Shown here one piece after another: positions 32,843 through 41,219 of a DNA stretch of 60,312 nt. The notes under the pieces are model-generated. The model was not told where the DNA came from, searched no databases, and saw only the letters and a list, made by a program, of their open reading frames with translations. Position numbers and translations under genes: made by a program. How positions within the stretch are numbered: the first letter of the stretch is position 1; the number at the start of each line of letters is the position of its first letter. Source of the stretch: Fidelibacterota bacterium (GTDB lineage: Bacteria > Pseudomonadota > Alphaproteobacteria > Rhodospirillales > Rhodospirillaceae); contig CANJMF010000020.1 in NCBI GenBank assembly GCA_947475895.1, positions 1 through 60,312 on the forward strand, in the 5' to 3' direction.

Positions 32843-35272
32843 CTAGTGACGCGCTGCCACGCGTTCGCCGCCGCCCGTGGGCATGCGGCATAAGATAACG
32901 GAGTCCCCGCCGTCGGTGCTGATTTCAAGCGCGCCGCCATGAAGTTCGGCAATGCGTTGCGCGAGATAGACACCAAGGCCCGTTGTTTGCGCGCCGTCTT
33001 TTGTTTTGTGACGCACGGAGAAAACCACATCGCCCGGTTCCTTGCGCTCGACCGCGAGAATGAGTTTGTCGCCGTCCATGACTTTCAAGGCGCCGCTGAC
33101 CACATGATACAGCGTCTGCTTGATGCGCACGGCGTCGCCCACCATCCAGCCCACCGTATCGGGGCATTCGACGACAATGTTCATACCCAACCGCTTGGTG
33201 GCTTCGCGGGTCATGATCACCACGCGGTTGACCACGTCGCGAATATCGAAAGAGTCGAGGCGCAAGGTTTGCTGCCCGGCTTCCATGCCCGACAGATCGC
33301 GCACATCCTCGATCAAGGTCTTGAGCACGTTCGCTGCCGCCATGATCTCGCGCACGGACGTTTGCGCCTGCATACCTTGCACGCGTGTCGCCAAAGATGT
33401 GATGGCTTCCACAGGGCCGGCCAGTTCAGCGGCGACATTGGTGATAAATTCAGTACGTAGTTTGTCGGTGGCAGTGAGGGCTTCGGCGCGACCGCGCAAA
33501 GCTTGTGCAACGCGCTCGGGCGCCGAGACGTCGTTGTAACAGAACAACACGCCGCCGTCGGGCAAGGGCACGGAGATAAATTCCAGCACCGATCCGTCGC
33601 GGCGCACGACACGGCCTTGTTGGGCGGCGCGTTGGCGATCGGCATCGAGGGCCGCCAACATGGCGGCGCGGTGACGGCTCCACAATGTCGGATCGTCGAA
33701 GAAATCGCGGAAGGCGTCGATGACTTCGCCCAAAGCCGGGCCTTCACGCAAGGCGTCGAGATCCAACTCCCAGAGATCAGCGAAGGCGGGATTGGCGAGG
33801 CGTAGCTGGCCTTCGGCGCCGAACACGGCAACGGCTTCTTGCAGATTATCGATGGTCTCGCGCTGCACGGCGATGAGGGTGTTGTAGGAACGTTCAAGCG
33901 CCAGCGTGTCGGTGATGTCTTCGTACGTGGTCAGCAAGCCGCCCATGGGATGCGGCGCGATCACGCGGCGCAGCGTCCCGCCGTCGGGCAAATGCAGCAC
34001 GTCTTCCATGGGGTCTATGAGCGAATTGAACCGCGACAGTTCTTTTTCTTTGTGCGCCGGAAAGTCCGCGACTTCAGGCAGCTTGCGTTCGGTGCGCAGC
34101 GTGTCGAGGACGGTGGCATAAGTGGGGCTATCAAGCAGCCAACCGGAGTTGAGTTGCCACAGTTCGGCATAAGCTGTGTTGAAAAAGATCAGGCGCGTGT
34201 CCGGGCCGAAAATCGCAATGGCTGTCGTGAGGCGCTCCAACACTTCGGCGTGGGCGGCGGCTTCGCGTTTGACGCGCGTTTCCAATTCTTCCTGGCGGGT
34301 GATGTCGTAAGCGAGGCCCGCCGTCATGCGTCCGGTGCCGTCGGAAAACAGCGGCGCGTCGCTGGGCCTTCCCGAGCTTTTGTCCACGGGCGATTCCGTT
34401 ACTTCCACCAAGCGGCGGCTGCCGTCGATGACCATGTGAAACGGCGCGCGGCGGGTTTCGTTGGCGGCGCGGGCGGCGGCGGCTAGCGCGCGGGCTTCGC
34501 GCACAGCCATGCGGGGCGATAGTTCGCGACCGCGTGCTACCACATCGCCGGCATCTTTTGCGTCGACCGCTTTCACGTAAGCAGCGTTGCAGTAAATCAG
34601 CGAAAGATCGTCGTCGCGCAGCCAAACGGGTTCGGAGACGCCGTCGAGTGCGGCCTTGAGCAAATCGCGCTCGCGCTTTAGCGCCGTGGATTCATGAGTA
34701 AGCGTATCGACGGCGGCGACACCTTCGGTGACGTCGCTCATCCACACCAGGTCGGCCATTGTGCGGCCGTTGGCGTCAGTGGCGCGTATGCCGCGCGTTT
34801 GAACGCGCCGGCCCGTTGCTGTGTGTGCGAGGTCGATCTGAAATCCATCGCCACTGGTGCGCAAAATCTGAATGGCGGCTTGGAGCCGTTGTTGAGAAGT
34901 CGACTCAAAGCCGTCGACGACGTCGTCGAAGCTGGCGTCCATACCGCGGAAAATGTCGAGGAGCACGGCGAGGCGGCGCGAGCAGTAACCGGTCTCGCGG
35001 AATTTGGGCAGGCTCTCGGCGCCGTATTCGGTATCGCCGTCGGTTTCAGCGATAGGCTGATGGAACCAGGCGAAGTAACCCTCGGGCGCGGTCTCCAGCG
35101 CGGATTGAAAGGCGGTGCGGGTGTAGACAGCCTCGCCGGCCACGCGCTCGGCGGCGCGCCAGTTGCGATGCTGGCGCCATATGGTGATAGCCGCCGGCGG
35201 CACTAAGACCGCTACGGCGACCAGGCCGGTGATCACCGGCGGCGTCAAAAAATCGGTAAAATCGGCGGGCAC
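32843..35272 (-). CDS. PAS-domain histidine kinase, probably catalytically degenerate
   Basis: An 809-residue protein with one N-terminal membrane segment (about 13-30), four PAS-like repeats (about 50-160, 205-330, 345-460, 480-590) and a C-terminal kinase-like part. The H-box region reads FITNVAAELAGPVEAI (609-624): Ala615 stands where the phospho-acceptor His should be. The N-box reads YHVVSGALK (722-730) with Gly for the Mg-binding Asn, and the DxGxG G1 box is absent (RHKTKDGAQ). Only the G2-like TGLGVYLAQRIAELHGGALE remains. It therefore probably neither autophosphorylates nor binds ATP normally and may act as a sensor scaffold. It lies 87 bases after ahcY and 1 base before tsaE. Confidence 0.85.
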   Translation of the reverse strand: MPADFTDFLTPPVITGLVAVAVLVPPAAITIWRQHRNWRAAERVAGEAVYTRTAFQSALETAPEGYFAWFHQPIAETDGDTEYGAESLPKFRETGYCSRRLAVLLDIFRGMDASFDDVVDGFESTSQQRLQAAIQILRTSGDGFQIDLAHTATGRRVQTRGIRATDANGRTMADLVWMSDVTEGVAAVDTLTHESTALKRERDLLKAALDGVSEPVWLRDDDLSLIYCNAAYVKAVDAKDAGDVVARGRELSPRMAVREARALAAAARAANETRRAPFHMVIDGSRRLVEVTESPVDKSSGRPSDAPLFSDGTGRMTAGLAYDITRQEELETRVKREAAAHAEVLERLTTAIAIFGPDTRLIFFNTAYAELWQLNSGWLLDSPTYATVLDTLRTERKLPEVADFPAHKEKELSRFNSLIDPMEDVLHLPDGGTLRRVIAPHPMGGLLTTYEDITDTLALERSYNTLIAVQRETIDNLQEAVAVFGAEGQLRLANPAFADLWELDLDALREGPALGEVIDAFRDFFDDPTLWSRHRAAMLAALDADRQRAAQQGRVVRRDGSVLEFISVPLPDGGVLFCYNDVSAPERVAQALRGRAEALTATDKLRTEFITNVAAELAGPVEAITSLATRVQGMQAQTSVREIMAAANVLKTLIEDVRDLSGMEAGQQTLRLDSFDIRDVVNRVVIMTREATKRLGMNIVVECPDTVGWMVGDAVRIKQTLYHVVSGALKVMDGDKLILAVERKEPGDVVFSVRHKTKDGAQTTGLGVYLAQRIAELHGGALEISTDGGDSVILCRMPTGGGERVAARH

Positions 35273-35359
35273 CGTACCCCTCTCGTCCCCACCTCCCGCG
35301 CATTCGCGAGAGGTGGTTCAAACATACAGGGACGGCGTGCGTCTGTCTCTCTTGGCCGC

Positions 35360-36757
35360 TTAGTAGCGATAGGTTTCCGGCTTGTACGGGCCCTGCTGGG
35401 ACACGCCAATGTAAGAGGCCTGCTTGGCCGAGAGTTTGGTGAGCTTGGCGCCCACTTTCGCCAGGTGCAGTTCGGCGACCTTCTCGTCCAGGTGCTTGGG
35501 CAGTACGTAGACCTGCTTTTGGTAGTTTTTGCCGTTGGTCCAAAGCTCGATCTGAGCCAGCACCTGGTTGCTGAACGAGGCGCTCATGACGAAGCTGGGG
35601 TGGCCGGTGGCGCAGCCCAGGTTCACGAGGCGGCCTTCGGCCAGCAGCAACACGCGCTTGCCGTCCGGGAATTCGATTTCGTCCACCTGAGGTTTCACGT
35701 TGTGCCACTTGAAGTTCTTCAAGGCTTCAACCTGAATTTCCGTATCGAAGTGACCGATGTTGCAAACGATGGCGCGATCTTTCATCGCACGCATGTGGTC
35801 GACGGTGATGACGTCGAGGTTGCCGGTCGCGGTGCAAAAGATGTCGGCCTTGGGCGCTGCTTCTTCCATGGTGACGACTTCATAGCCCTCCATGGCGGCC
35901 TGAAGCGCATTGATGGGGTCGATCTCGGACACCATCACGCGGCAACCGGCTTGGCGCAGTGATGCCGCCGAGCCTTTGCCCACGTCGCCGAAGCCGGCGA
36001 CCATGGCGACCTTGCCGGCCATCATGACGTCGGTAGCGCGGCGGATGCCGTCGACCAAGCTTTCGCGGCAGCCGTAGATGTTGTCGAACTTCGACTTGGT
36101 GACGCTGTCGTTCACGTTGATGGCGGGGAAGTGCAGACGGCCGTCTTTGGCCATCTGATACAAACGGTGCACGCCGGTGGTGGTTTCTTCCGAAACCCCT
36201 TTGATGTTGGCGAGCACTTTCGCGTACCAGCCGGGTTGTTCTTTGTTGCGCTTCGTGATGGCGGCGAACAGCACGGTCTCTTCTTCATTGGTGGGTTTGG
36301 AGACGAGCGCGGGATTTTTTTCCGCTTCGGTGCCGAGCACGATCAGCAACGTGGCGTCGCCGCCGTCGTCGAGGATCATGTTAGGCGTGCCGCCGTCGGC
36401 CCATTCGAAAATCTTGTGGGTGTAATCCCAGTAGGCTTCGAGGCTCTCGCCCTTTTCGGCGAACACCGGGATGCTGCGCTCGGCGATGGCGGCGGCCGCG
36501 TGATCTTGGGTCGAGAAGATGTTGCACGACGCCCAGCGGATGTCGGCGCCGAGGTGCTTGAGGGTTTCGATCAGCACGGCGGTCTGAATGGTCATGTGCA
36601 GCGACCCGGCGATGCGCGCGCCTTTGAGGACCTGCTTCGCACCGTATTCGGCGCGCAGGGCCATCAGGCCGGGCATTTCGGTTTCGGCGATGGCGATTTC
36701 CTTACGCCCCCACGTCGCGAGCCCAATATCTTTCACGCGGAAATCGCTGAAGTTCAT
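35360..36757 (-). CDS. ahcY: Adenosylhomocysteinase (S-adenosylhomocysteine hydrolase)
   Basis: A 465-residue enzyme splitting S-adenosylhomocysteine to adenosine and homocysteine. The NAD site is [19 protein letters not shown], followed by [35 protein letters not shown] and ALFE-like LEAYWDY near 125 form the substrate part, and the C-terminus ends PYKPETYRY, as usual. GGAGACG precedes ATG 36757. The 74-base gap to ptsP holds no recognised SAH or SAM riboswitch. It follows the PTS genes and precedes the PAS kinase in one minus-strand run. Confidence 0.97.
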   Translation of the reverse strand: MNFSDFRVKDIGLATWGRKEIAIAETEMPGLMALRAEYGAKQVLKGARIAGSLHMTIQTAVLIETLKHLGADIRWASCNIFSTQDHAAAAIAERSIPVFAEKGESLEAYWDYTHKIFEWADGGTPNMILDDGGDATLLIVLGTEAEKNPALVSKPTNEEETVLFAAITKRNKEQPGWYAKVLANIKGVSEETTTGVHRLYQMAKDGRLHFPAINVNDSVTKSKFDNIYGCRESLVDGIRRATDVMMAGKVAMVAGFGDVGKGSAASLRQAGCRVMVSEIDPINALQAAMEGYEVVTMEEAAPKADIFCTATGNLDVITVDHMRAMKDRAIVCNIGHFDTEIQVEALKNFKWHNVKPQVDEIEFPDGKRVLLLAEGRLVNLGCATGHPSFVMSASFSNQVLAQIELWTNGKNYQKQVYVLPKHLDEKVAELHLAKVGAKLTKLSAKQASYIGVSQQGPYKPETYRY

Positions 36758-36831
36758 ACGTCGTCTCCAAAAGGATTGTTGTAGGCGGGCGTATACCAGT
36801 CAGGCCGGTTCGGGGCAACCGTTCGAGGTCT

Positions 36832-38586
36832 TTAGGCCGCTCCGGACAGCTCTTCCAGAAGCCCGCGCAGGCGAATGGGGTCGGCCTCGCTGGTGACGCG
36901 CCGGACCCGGCCGGTAATGGCCGAAAGGTTCAAATCCAGAATGCGTTTTTTGACGCGGGGCAGGCTGGCAGGCGCCATGGACAGCTCGGTGATGCCAAAA
37001 CCCAGAAGGATGGGGGTCATACGCTCGTCGCCCGCCATTTCGCCGCAGACCGATACGGGGATTCCCGCCGCCGAGGCGGCTTCCGCCGAGAACTGGATGA
37101 GCCGCAGGACGGCCGGATGGAGCGGGTTATAGAGGTAGGCCACCTGGTCGTCGGTGCGGTCGATGGCCAGGGTGTATTGCGTGAGGTCGTTGGTGCCGAT
37201 GGCAAAGAAGTCGGCCTCGGCCGCCAGGGCGTCGGCGGAGAGGGCCGCGCCGGGGATCTCGATCATGATGCCCAAGGGAAGCGGATCGGCGACCTTCACG
37301 CCTTTGCGCTTCAGGCGGCTGACGAGGCGCGCAACGATCTGGCGCACTTGGCGGACTTCATCGACGGTGCAGACCATGGGCAAAAGGATGCGCACGGGTC
37401 CGTGAGCGCTGACGCGCAAGATGGCGGATAGTTGGGTGAGCAACAGTTTGCGCCGCGTGAGCGAGAAGCGGATGGCGCGTAGGCCTAGCGCCGGGTTTGG
37501 GCCGGGCTTTAAGCCGACGAGATCGCCGAGCTTGTCGGCGCCAACGTCGAGCGTGCGCACGGTGACGGGGCGGCCGTTCATTTTCTTCACGACACCGAGC
37601 AGTTCTTCGAATTGCTCTTCCTCCGTCGGCAAGGAGGCGCGGTTCATGAACATGAACTCGCTGCGGAATAAGCCGATGCCTTCGGCGCCCGACGACAACA
37701 CGGTGTCGATCTCGGCCGGGAGCTCGATGTTGGCATGCAGGCGGATGCGAAAGCCGTCGCGGGTGACGGCGGCGACGGTTTTGAGTTTCTTCAACGACTG
37801 CTGGGTGCGCAGAAATGCCATGCGCCGGCGTTTGTATTTTGTGAGCGTGGCGGCCGTCGGGGCGATGATCACCTTGCCCGTGCTGCCGTCGACGATAATG
37901 TCGTCGCCGTTTTTTACGTCGCTGAGAAAATCCGCCGACGCGACGACGGCAGGTAATCCGAGCGAACGCGCAACGATGGCGGTGTGGCTTTCGACGCCGC
38001 CGAACATGGTGGCGAGGCCCGCAACCTGGGCCGGATCGAGCAGTGCTGTGTCAGCGGGCGAGAGCTGGTCGGCGACGATCACCGCATTGGCGGGCAAATC
38101 TTCGAGCCCGGTTTCCTGGGCTTTGCCGAGGCTTTCGACGAGGCGGCGGCCCACTTCGCGAATGTCGTCGATGCGTGCGGCCAGATAAGGATCGTCCATG
38201 GAGGCGAAGGCTTCGGCCATGAGACCGATCTCGCGCATAACGGCGGCCTCGGCGTTGATGCGATCGGTGGCGATGCGCTTTTGTACGCCGCGCACGAGGC
38301 GCGAGCCGCCGAGCATTTGTTGATAGGCATCGAGCATATAGCCAAGTTCTTCGCCGGCAGCGCCCCGCATGCGTTTGGCTTGAGTCTGAAGGCTGTTCAT
38401 GCGGTCGGCGGCGTCGGCGGCGGCTTCGAGCACGCGGTGCTGCTCGGCGCGGACTTTGGCGGTGGGGATCTTACGTTCGCGCACCTGAACGATGGCGCGG
38501 GAGTCATGACGGTGCGCAACGCCGATGGCGATGCCGGCGCCTACGGCCAGACCGTCGAACACACGTTCGCCGCGCCCGGGACTCAC
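36832..38586 (-). CDS. ptsP: PEP-protein phosphotransferase (PTS enzyme I)
   Basis: A 584-residue enzyme I that takes phosphate from PEP and passes it to HPr. The phospho-His motif is GGVESHTAIVARSLGLPAV; VRTLDVGADKL, GLRAIRFSL and VCGEMAGDERMTPILLGFG form the PEP-binding barrel, with Cys near the end. No GAF domain precedes, so it is EI-shaped rather than EINtr-shaped. GTG 38586 is preferred: GAGG lies 10 bases upstream and HPr ends at 38592; an ATG 14 codons earlier would overlap HPr. With no membrane EIIBC in the window, it probably serves a regulatory PTS. Confidence 0.92.
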   Translation of the reverse strand: MSPGRGERVFDGLAVGAGIAIGVAHRHDSRAIVQVRERKIPTAKVRAEQHRVLEAAADAADRMNSLQTQAKRMRGAAGEELGYMLDAYQQMLGGSRLVRGVQKRIATDRINAEAAVMREIGLMAEAFASMDDPYLAARIDDIREVGRRLVESLGKAQETGLEDLPANAVIVADQLSPADTALLDPAQVAGLATMFGGVESHTAIVARSLGLPAVVASADFLSDVKNGDDIIVDGSTGKVIIAPTAATLTKYKRRRMAFLRTQQSLKKLKTVAAVTRDGFRIRLHANIELPAEIDTVLSSGAEGIGLFRSEFMFMNRASLPTEEEQFEELLGVVKKMNGRPVTVRTLDVGADKLGDLVGLKPGPNPALGLRAIRFSLTRRKLLLTQLSAILRVSAHGPVRILLPMVCTVDEVRQVRQIVARLVSRLKRKGVKVADPLPLGIMIEIPGAALSADALAAEADFFAIGTNDLTQYTLAIDRTDDQVAYLYNPLHPAVLRLIQFSAEAASAAGIPVSVCGEMAGDERMTPILLGFGITELSMAPASLPRVKKRILDLNLSAITGRVRRVTSEADPIRLRGLLEELSGAA

Positions 38587-38591
38587 GGCGT

Positions 38592-38867
38592 TTAATCCTC
38601 GCCGAATTTGTTGGCCACTAACTCGCACAAGGCGTCGAGCGCAGCGACGGCATCGGGACCTGAGGTGCGGATGTGAATGACCGACCCGGTGGCGGCGGCC
38701 AGCATCATGAGGCCCATGATCGAGCCGCCGGACACTTCGTTCGCGCCGCGCGAGACCAAAATCTCGGCATCGTAAAGGCCGGCGGTCTTGCAGAATTTGG
38801 CAGCCGCACGCGCGTGTAAGCCCTTGGCGTTACGAATCTCGGCATCGCGTTGCAATGGTTCATTCAT
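38592..38867 (-). CDS. HPr family phosphocarrier protein
   Basis: A 91-residue HPr. The active His lies in KGLHARAAAKFCKTA and the regulatory Ser in EVSGGSIMGLMMLAA, the site phosphorylated by HPr kinase, whose gene lies upstream at 43317. ATG 38867 has GGACCGCC upstream and starts MNEPLQRDAEI, a natural beginning. It lies between EIIA and enzyme I, 5 bases before the latter. In Alphaproteobacteria this HPr links PTS phosphorylation state to control of transport, stress and exopolysaccharide. Confidence 0.93.
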   Translation of the reverse strand: MNEPLQRDAEIRNAKGLHARAAAKFCKTAGLYDAEILVSRGANEVSGGSIMGLMMLAAATGSVIHIRTSGPDAVAALDALCELVANKFGED

Positions 38868-38938
38868 TGGCGGTCCGTCCGTTCCGGGGCAGCGGTGGGT
38901 CAATGAAACACCGGCAAGCCGCCGGCGGAAGCATTAAA

Positions 38939-39376
38939 TTATTGTGCTTTTTTCTGCTTCTCGTTGGCGAGAAGCGCAGAAGCGACGTTGATGTATTTTC
39001 GCCCGGCGTCTTGCGCTTGAGCGACCGCAGCTTGAAGCGTTTCCGTTCCCCGCACCGATGCAAGTTTGATAAGCATGGGCAGGTTCACGCCCGCGATCAC
39101 TTCGACCGGGGCGGTCTCCATGATCGAGATTGCGAGGTTCGACGGCGTGCCGCCGAACATATCCGTCAGTACGACAACGCCGGTACCGGCATTGACGTTC
39201 TCCACCGCCTTCAAAATATCGGCGCGGCGCTGTTCCATGTTGTCTTCTGGGCCAATGCACACGCTGACGACTTGCGGCTGCGGACCGACCACATGTTCAA
39301 GTGCTGCGACGAGTTCTTGCGCCAGCCGGCCGTGGGTGACGAGCACCAGGCCGATCAGCGGTTTGGATGGGTTCAT
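38939..39376 (-). CDS. PTS EIIA, mannose/fructose family
   Basis: A 145-residue EIIA of the mannose (ManX/EIIA-Man) family. The active His is in IGLVLVTHGRLAQELVAAL near residue 14, VVVLTDMFGGTPSNLAI forms the conserved loop, and VIAGVNLPMLIKLASVRG follows. There is no EIIB, C or D gene, as is usual for the regulatory PTS of Alphaproteobacteria. Start ATG 39376 begins MNPSKPLIGLVL; longer versions are not homologous. A 204-base gap upstream separates it from the pseudo-cyclase and may hold a promoter. Confidence 0.93.
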   Translation of the reverse strand: MNPSKPLIGLVLVTHGRLAQELVAALEHVVGPQPQVVSVCIGPEDNMEQRRADILKAVENVNAGTGVVVLTDMFGGTPSNLAISIMETAPVEVIAGVNLPMLIKLASVRGTETLQAAVAQAQDAGRKYINVASALLANEKQKKAQ

Positions 39377-39530
39377 TGGCCGGACAGTGGAATCTTGATT
39401 ACGCAGCATCGAAAAATAGTCACACACCCAAGAGCGGGCGGGCGCAGCTTAGCCAATCAGTCCCTGCGATGCGAGCCCGCTAGTATGACCTCAAACCTAC
39501 TGGATTTTTGTATATTTAACAACCACTTGT

Positions 39531-39553
39531 GATCTGACACGCGTCATGTGATC
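39531..39553. promoter_or_regulatory. Dyad in the gap before the EIIA gene
   Basis: GATC at each end (39531-39534 and 39550-39553) encloses TGACACGCGTCA, which is palindromic at 10 of 12 bases. An AT-rich stretch with GTATATTTAACAA lies next to it at 39510-39521, on the side of EIIA. It may be the operator and promoter of the EIIA-HPr-EI-ahcY genes. Seen by eye; no matching regulator identified. Confidence 0.3.
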
Positions 39554-39580
39554 AACCGCAGGTCTATACCGGTTTGCGCT

Positions 39581-41101
39581 TTAGCGTGCTTTATTTGCTT
39601 CCAGCCATTCATCGAGCAGTGCGGTGTTGGGAGCGGGCGTGGCTTTGCCGATGTGGTGATATTCGACGTTGCGCAGTTCCGTTTCCGGCAGCGGTGTCCA
39701 GTTGATGGCAAATAACGGCGGTAACGCGGCGTTAGTTTCCATGAAAGGAACAGGCGCCACGTCGGAGAGATTCAAAATGTGCGCAATTTCTTCGGTGCAG
39801 TAGATTTTTCCCGGCGGCGTCATTTCGATGATCTGCGCCGCGCGCGAAAGGGCCACCGACGCAAACTGATTGCTCGACGCGACGCCGAGGTCGATATCCA
39901 GCGCCACGTGAAGCGTTGGATGCGGATCGGACGGTGAGCGCGTGAGCGCGGTCGCTTGTTGCTGAATCTCGATGGCGGCGCGCACAGCTTGTTCGGAATC
40001 GCCGTAAGCGATCGCCATGCCGTGCGGCAGCGCGTGGATGACTGTGCCGCCGCAGGTCTCCAGCACATGCTCGATCACGAGACGGTAAGCACGCTGACTG
40101 CGGGCGATATCGATCGGAGATGCGGTGAGCGCGTCGAATTGCATCGTGTAAATGACAACCGTATAGCGGTCGGGCGGCAACGTGATGTGATTGTCGGTCT
40201 GCCACGCGAGCAACAGTTCCCAGAAATTGCCGGCGGGGTCGGCGTTCATATCGAGCTGGCTGACCATGGCGTCGCGGCCGCCGTCGATCAAAGGACGGAA
40301 CGCATCGATCCGTGCAAATTCATTGGCGTTGCGGGCGAACGCACGCGCGCTGTCTTCAGTCGCGCCGATTTGCTCCAGCGCCCACGCAAGCGTCATATGA
40401 CTCTGCTCCAGGGGCCACGCGTTACGCCGCGCCACTTCGCCGCAAGCTGCACCCACATATAGGCGCACGCCGAAATTCAGAACCTCGGTGACGTCGAGAA
40501 TGGCGGACTCAAGCGCGACCATGGTGGCCAGAGCGAAGCGTTCGATCCCAGCGTTTCTGGGATCGAACGGCGGCATTGCGTTTGTCAGCATCACATCTGG
40601 CGCGATGGTCTCAAGCTCGGTCTTAACCGGCGCCTCGGGCAGGAGTATCGATTGAAAAGGCATTGCCTCCGGTGCAGGCGGTTCTTCCAGCGGAGGAGCG
40701 CGTTCCTCCACCTTTGCTTCGTCAAAAATTGGCGCGAAGGCCGTCAGGCGCGCTTCGAGGATATCGCCCCAGGTCTTTATCTTTGGCGCGGCTTTCGCTT
40801 GGCGCGCGGCATCGGCGGTGAGTTTGGCGGTGATCAGCGCGCGTTTGCTCGCCAGCGCGCGGTGCTTGGCGCTTAGCGTGACGTAAGTCGTCAGTGATAC
40901 GATGAAAAAAAGGACGACGAGCAAAGGCCGCGCTTCAGCAGAGGACAACGTATTGTTTGAGCCCGTGATGAGCGACGCGGCGACAAGCAAGGTCAGCACG
41001 CCGGCTCCAATACTGATGGTGAAGGTCGTGAGAATTTCTAAGGCCCGCGATACGCCAGGTTCGACGGTAACCGCGTGCAGCGTGGGGCGTGTTTCGTTCA
41101 T
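39581..41101 (-). CDS. Membrane protein with degenerate class III nucleotide-cyclase domain
   Basis: A 506-residue protein. N-terminus: two membrane segments (about 20-45 and 56-75), then a Pro/Glu-rich linker and a helical middle part. From about residue 315 the pattern is class III adenylate/guanylate cyclase: YTVVIYTMQFDALTA, HVLETCGGTVIHALPHGMAI, AIEIQQQATAL, and ALSRAAQIIEMTPPGKIYCT. The metal-binding Asp residues of the active form (in FADI and GDG) are replaced here by Thr (YTMQ) and His (PHGM). It therefore probably does not make cAMP or cGMP. ATG 41101 is preferred over an upstream TTG. It follows the LuxR-type gene across a strong palindrome. Confidence 0.72.
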   Translation of the reverse strand: MNETRPTLHAVTVEPGVSRALEILTTFTISIGAGVLTLLVAASLITGSNNTLSSAEARPLLVVLFFIVSLTTYVTLSAKHRALASKRALITAKLTADAARQAKAAPKIKTWGDILEARLTAFAPIFDEAKVEERAPPLEEPPAPEAMPFQSILLPEAPVKTELETIAPDVMLTNAMPPFDPRNAGIERFALATMVALESAILDVTEVLNFGVRLYVGAACGEVARRNAWPLEQSHMTLAWALEQIGATEDSARAFARNANEFARIDAFRPLIDGGRDAMVSQLDMNADPAGNFWELLLAWQTDNHITLPPDRYTVVIYTMQFDALTASPIDIARSQRAYRLVIEHVLETCGGTVIHALPHGMAIAYGDSEQAVRAAIEIQQQATALTRSPSDPHPTLHVALDIDLGVASSNQFASVALSRAAQIIEMTPPGKIYCTEEIAHILNLSDVAPVPFMETNAALPPLFAINWTPLPETELRNVEYHHIGKATPAPNTALLDEWLEANKAR

Positions 41102-41187
41102 TGCTGTGCAGATCCGCTCATGACTCGAAACGTATTTCACGTCGCGCGGTGCAACAAACAGAAATCGATGAAATGTTAGTGAATTCA

Positions 41188-41219
41188 ATAACTTATACCC
41201 CAATTGAGGTATAAGTTAT
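41188..41219. promoter_or_regulatory. 32-base palindrome between luxR-type and pseudo-cyclase genes
   Basis: ATAACTTATACC (41188-41199) and GGTATAAGTTAT (41208-41219) are perfect 12-base arms around eight bases whose centre CAATTG is itself palindromic; only one base pair of the whole 32 fails to match. It overlaps the stop codon of the LuxR-type gene and lies about 90 bases before the ATG of the next gene. It is strikingly AT-rich in GC-rich DNA. It could be an operator, for example for the LuxR-type protein, or an RNA hairpin; there is no T-run. Confidence 0.55.

Noticed and set aside
36758-36831. SAH or SAM riboswitch before ahcY
   Set aside because: The 74-base gap shows neither the conserved SAH-riboswitch core nor a SAM-II-like pseudoknot that I can recognise.
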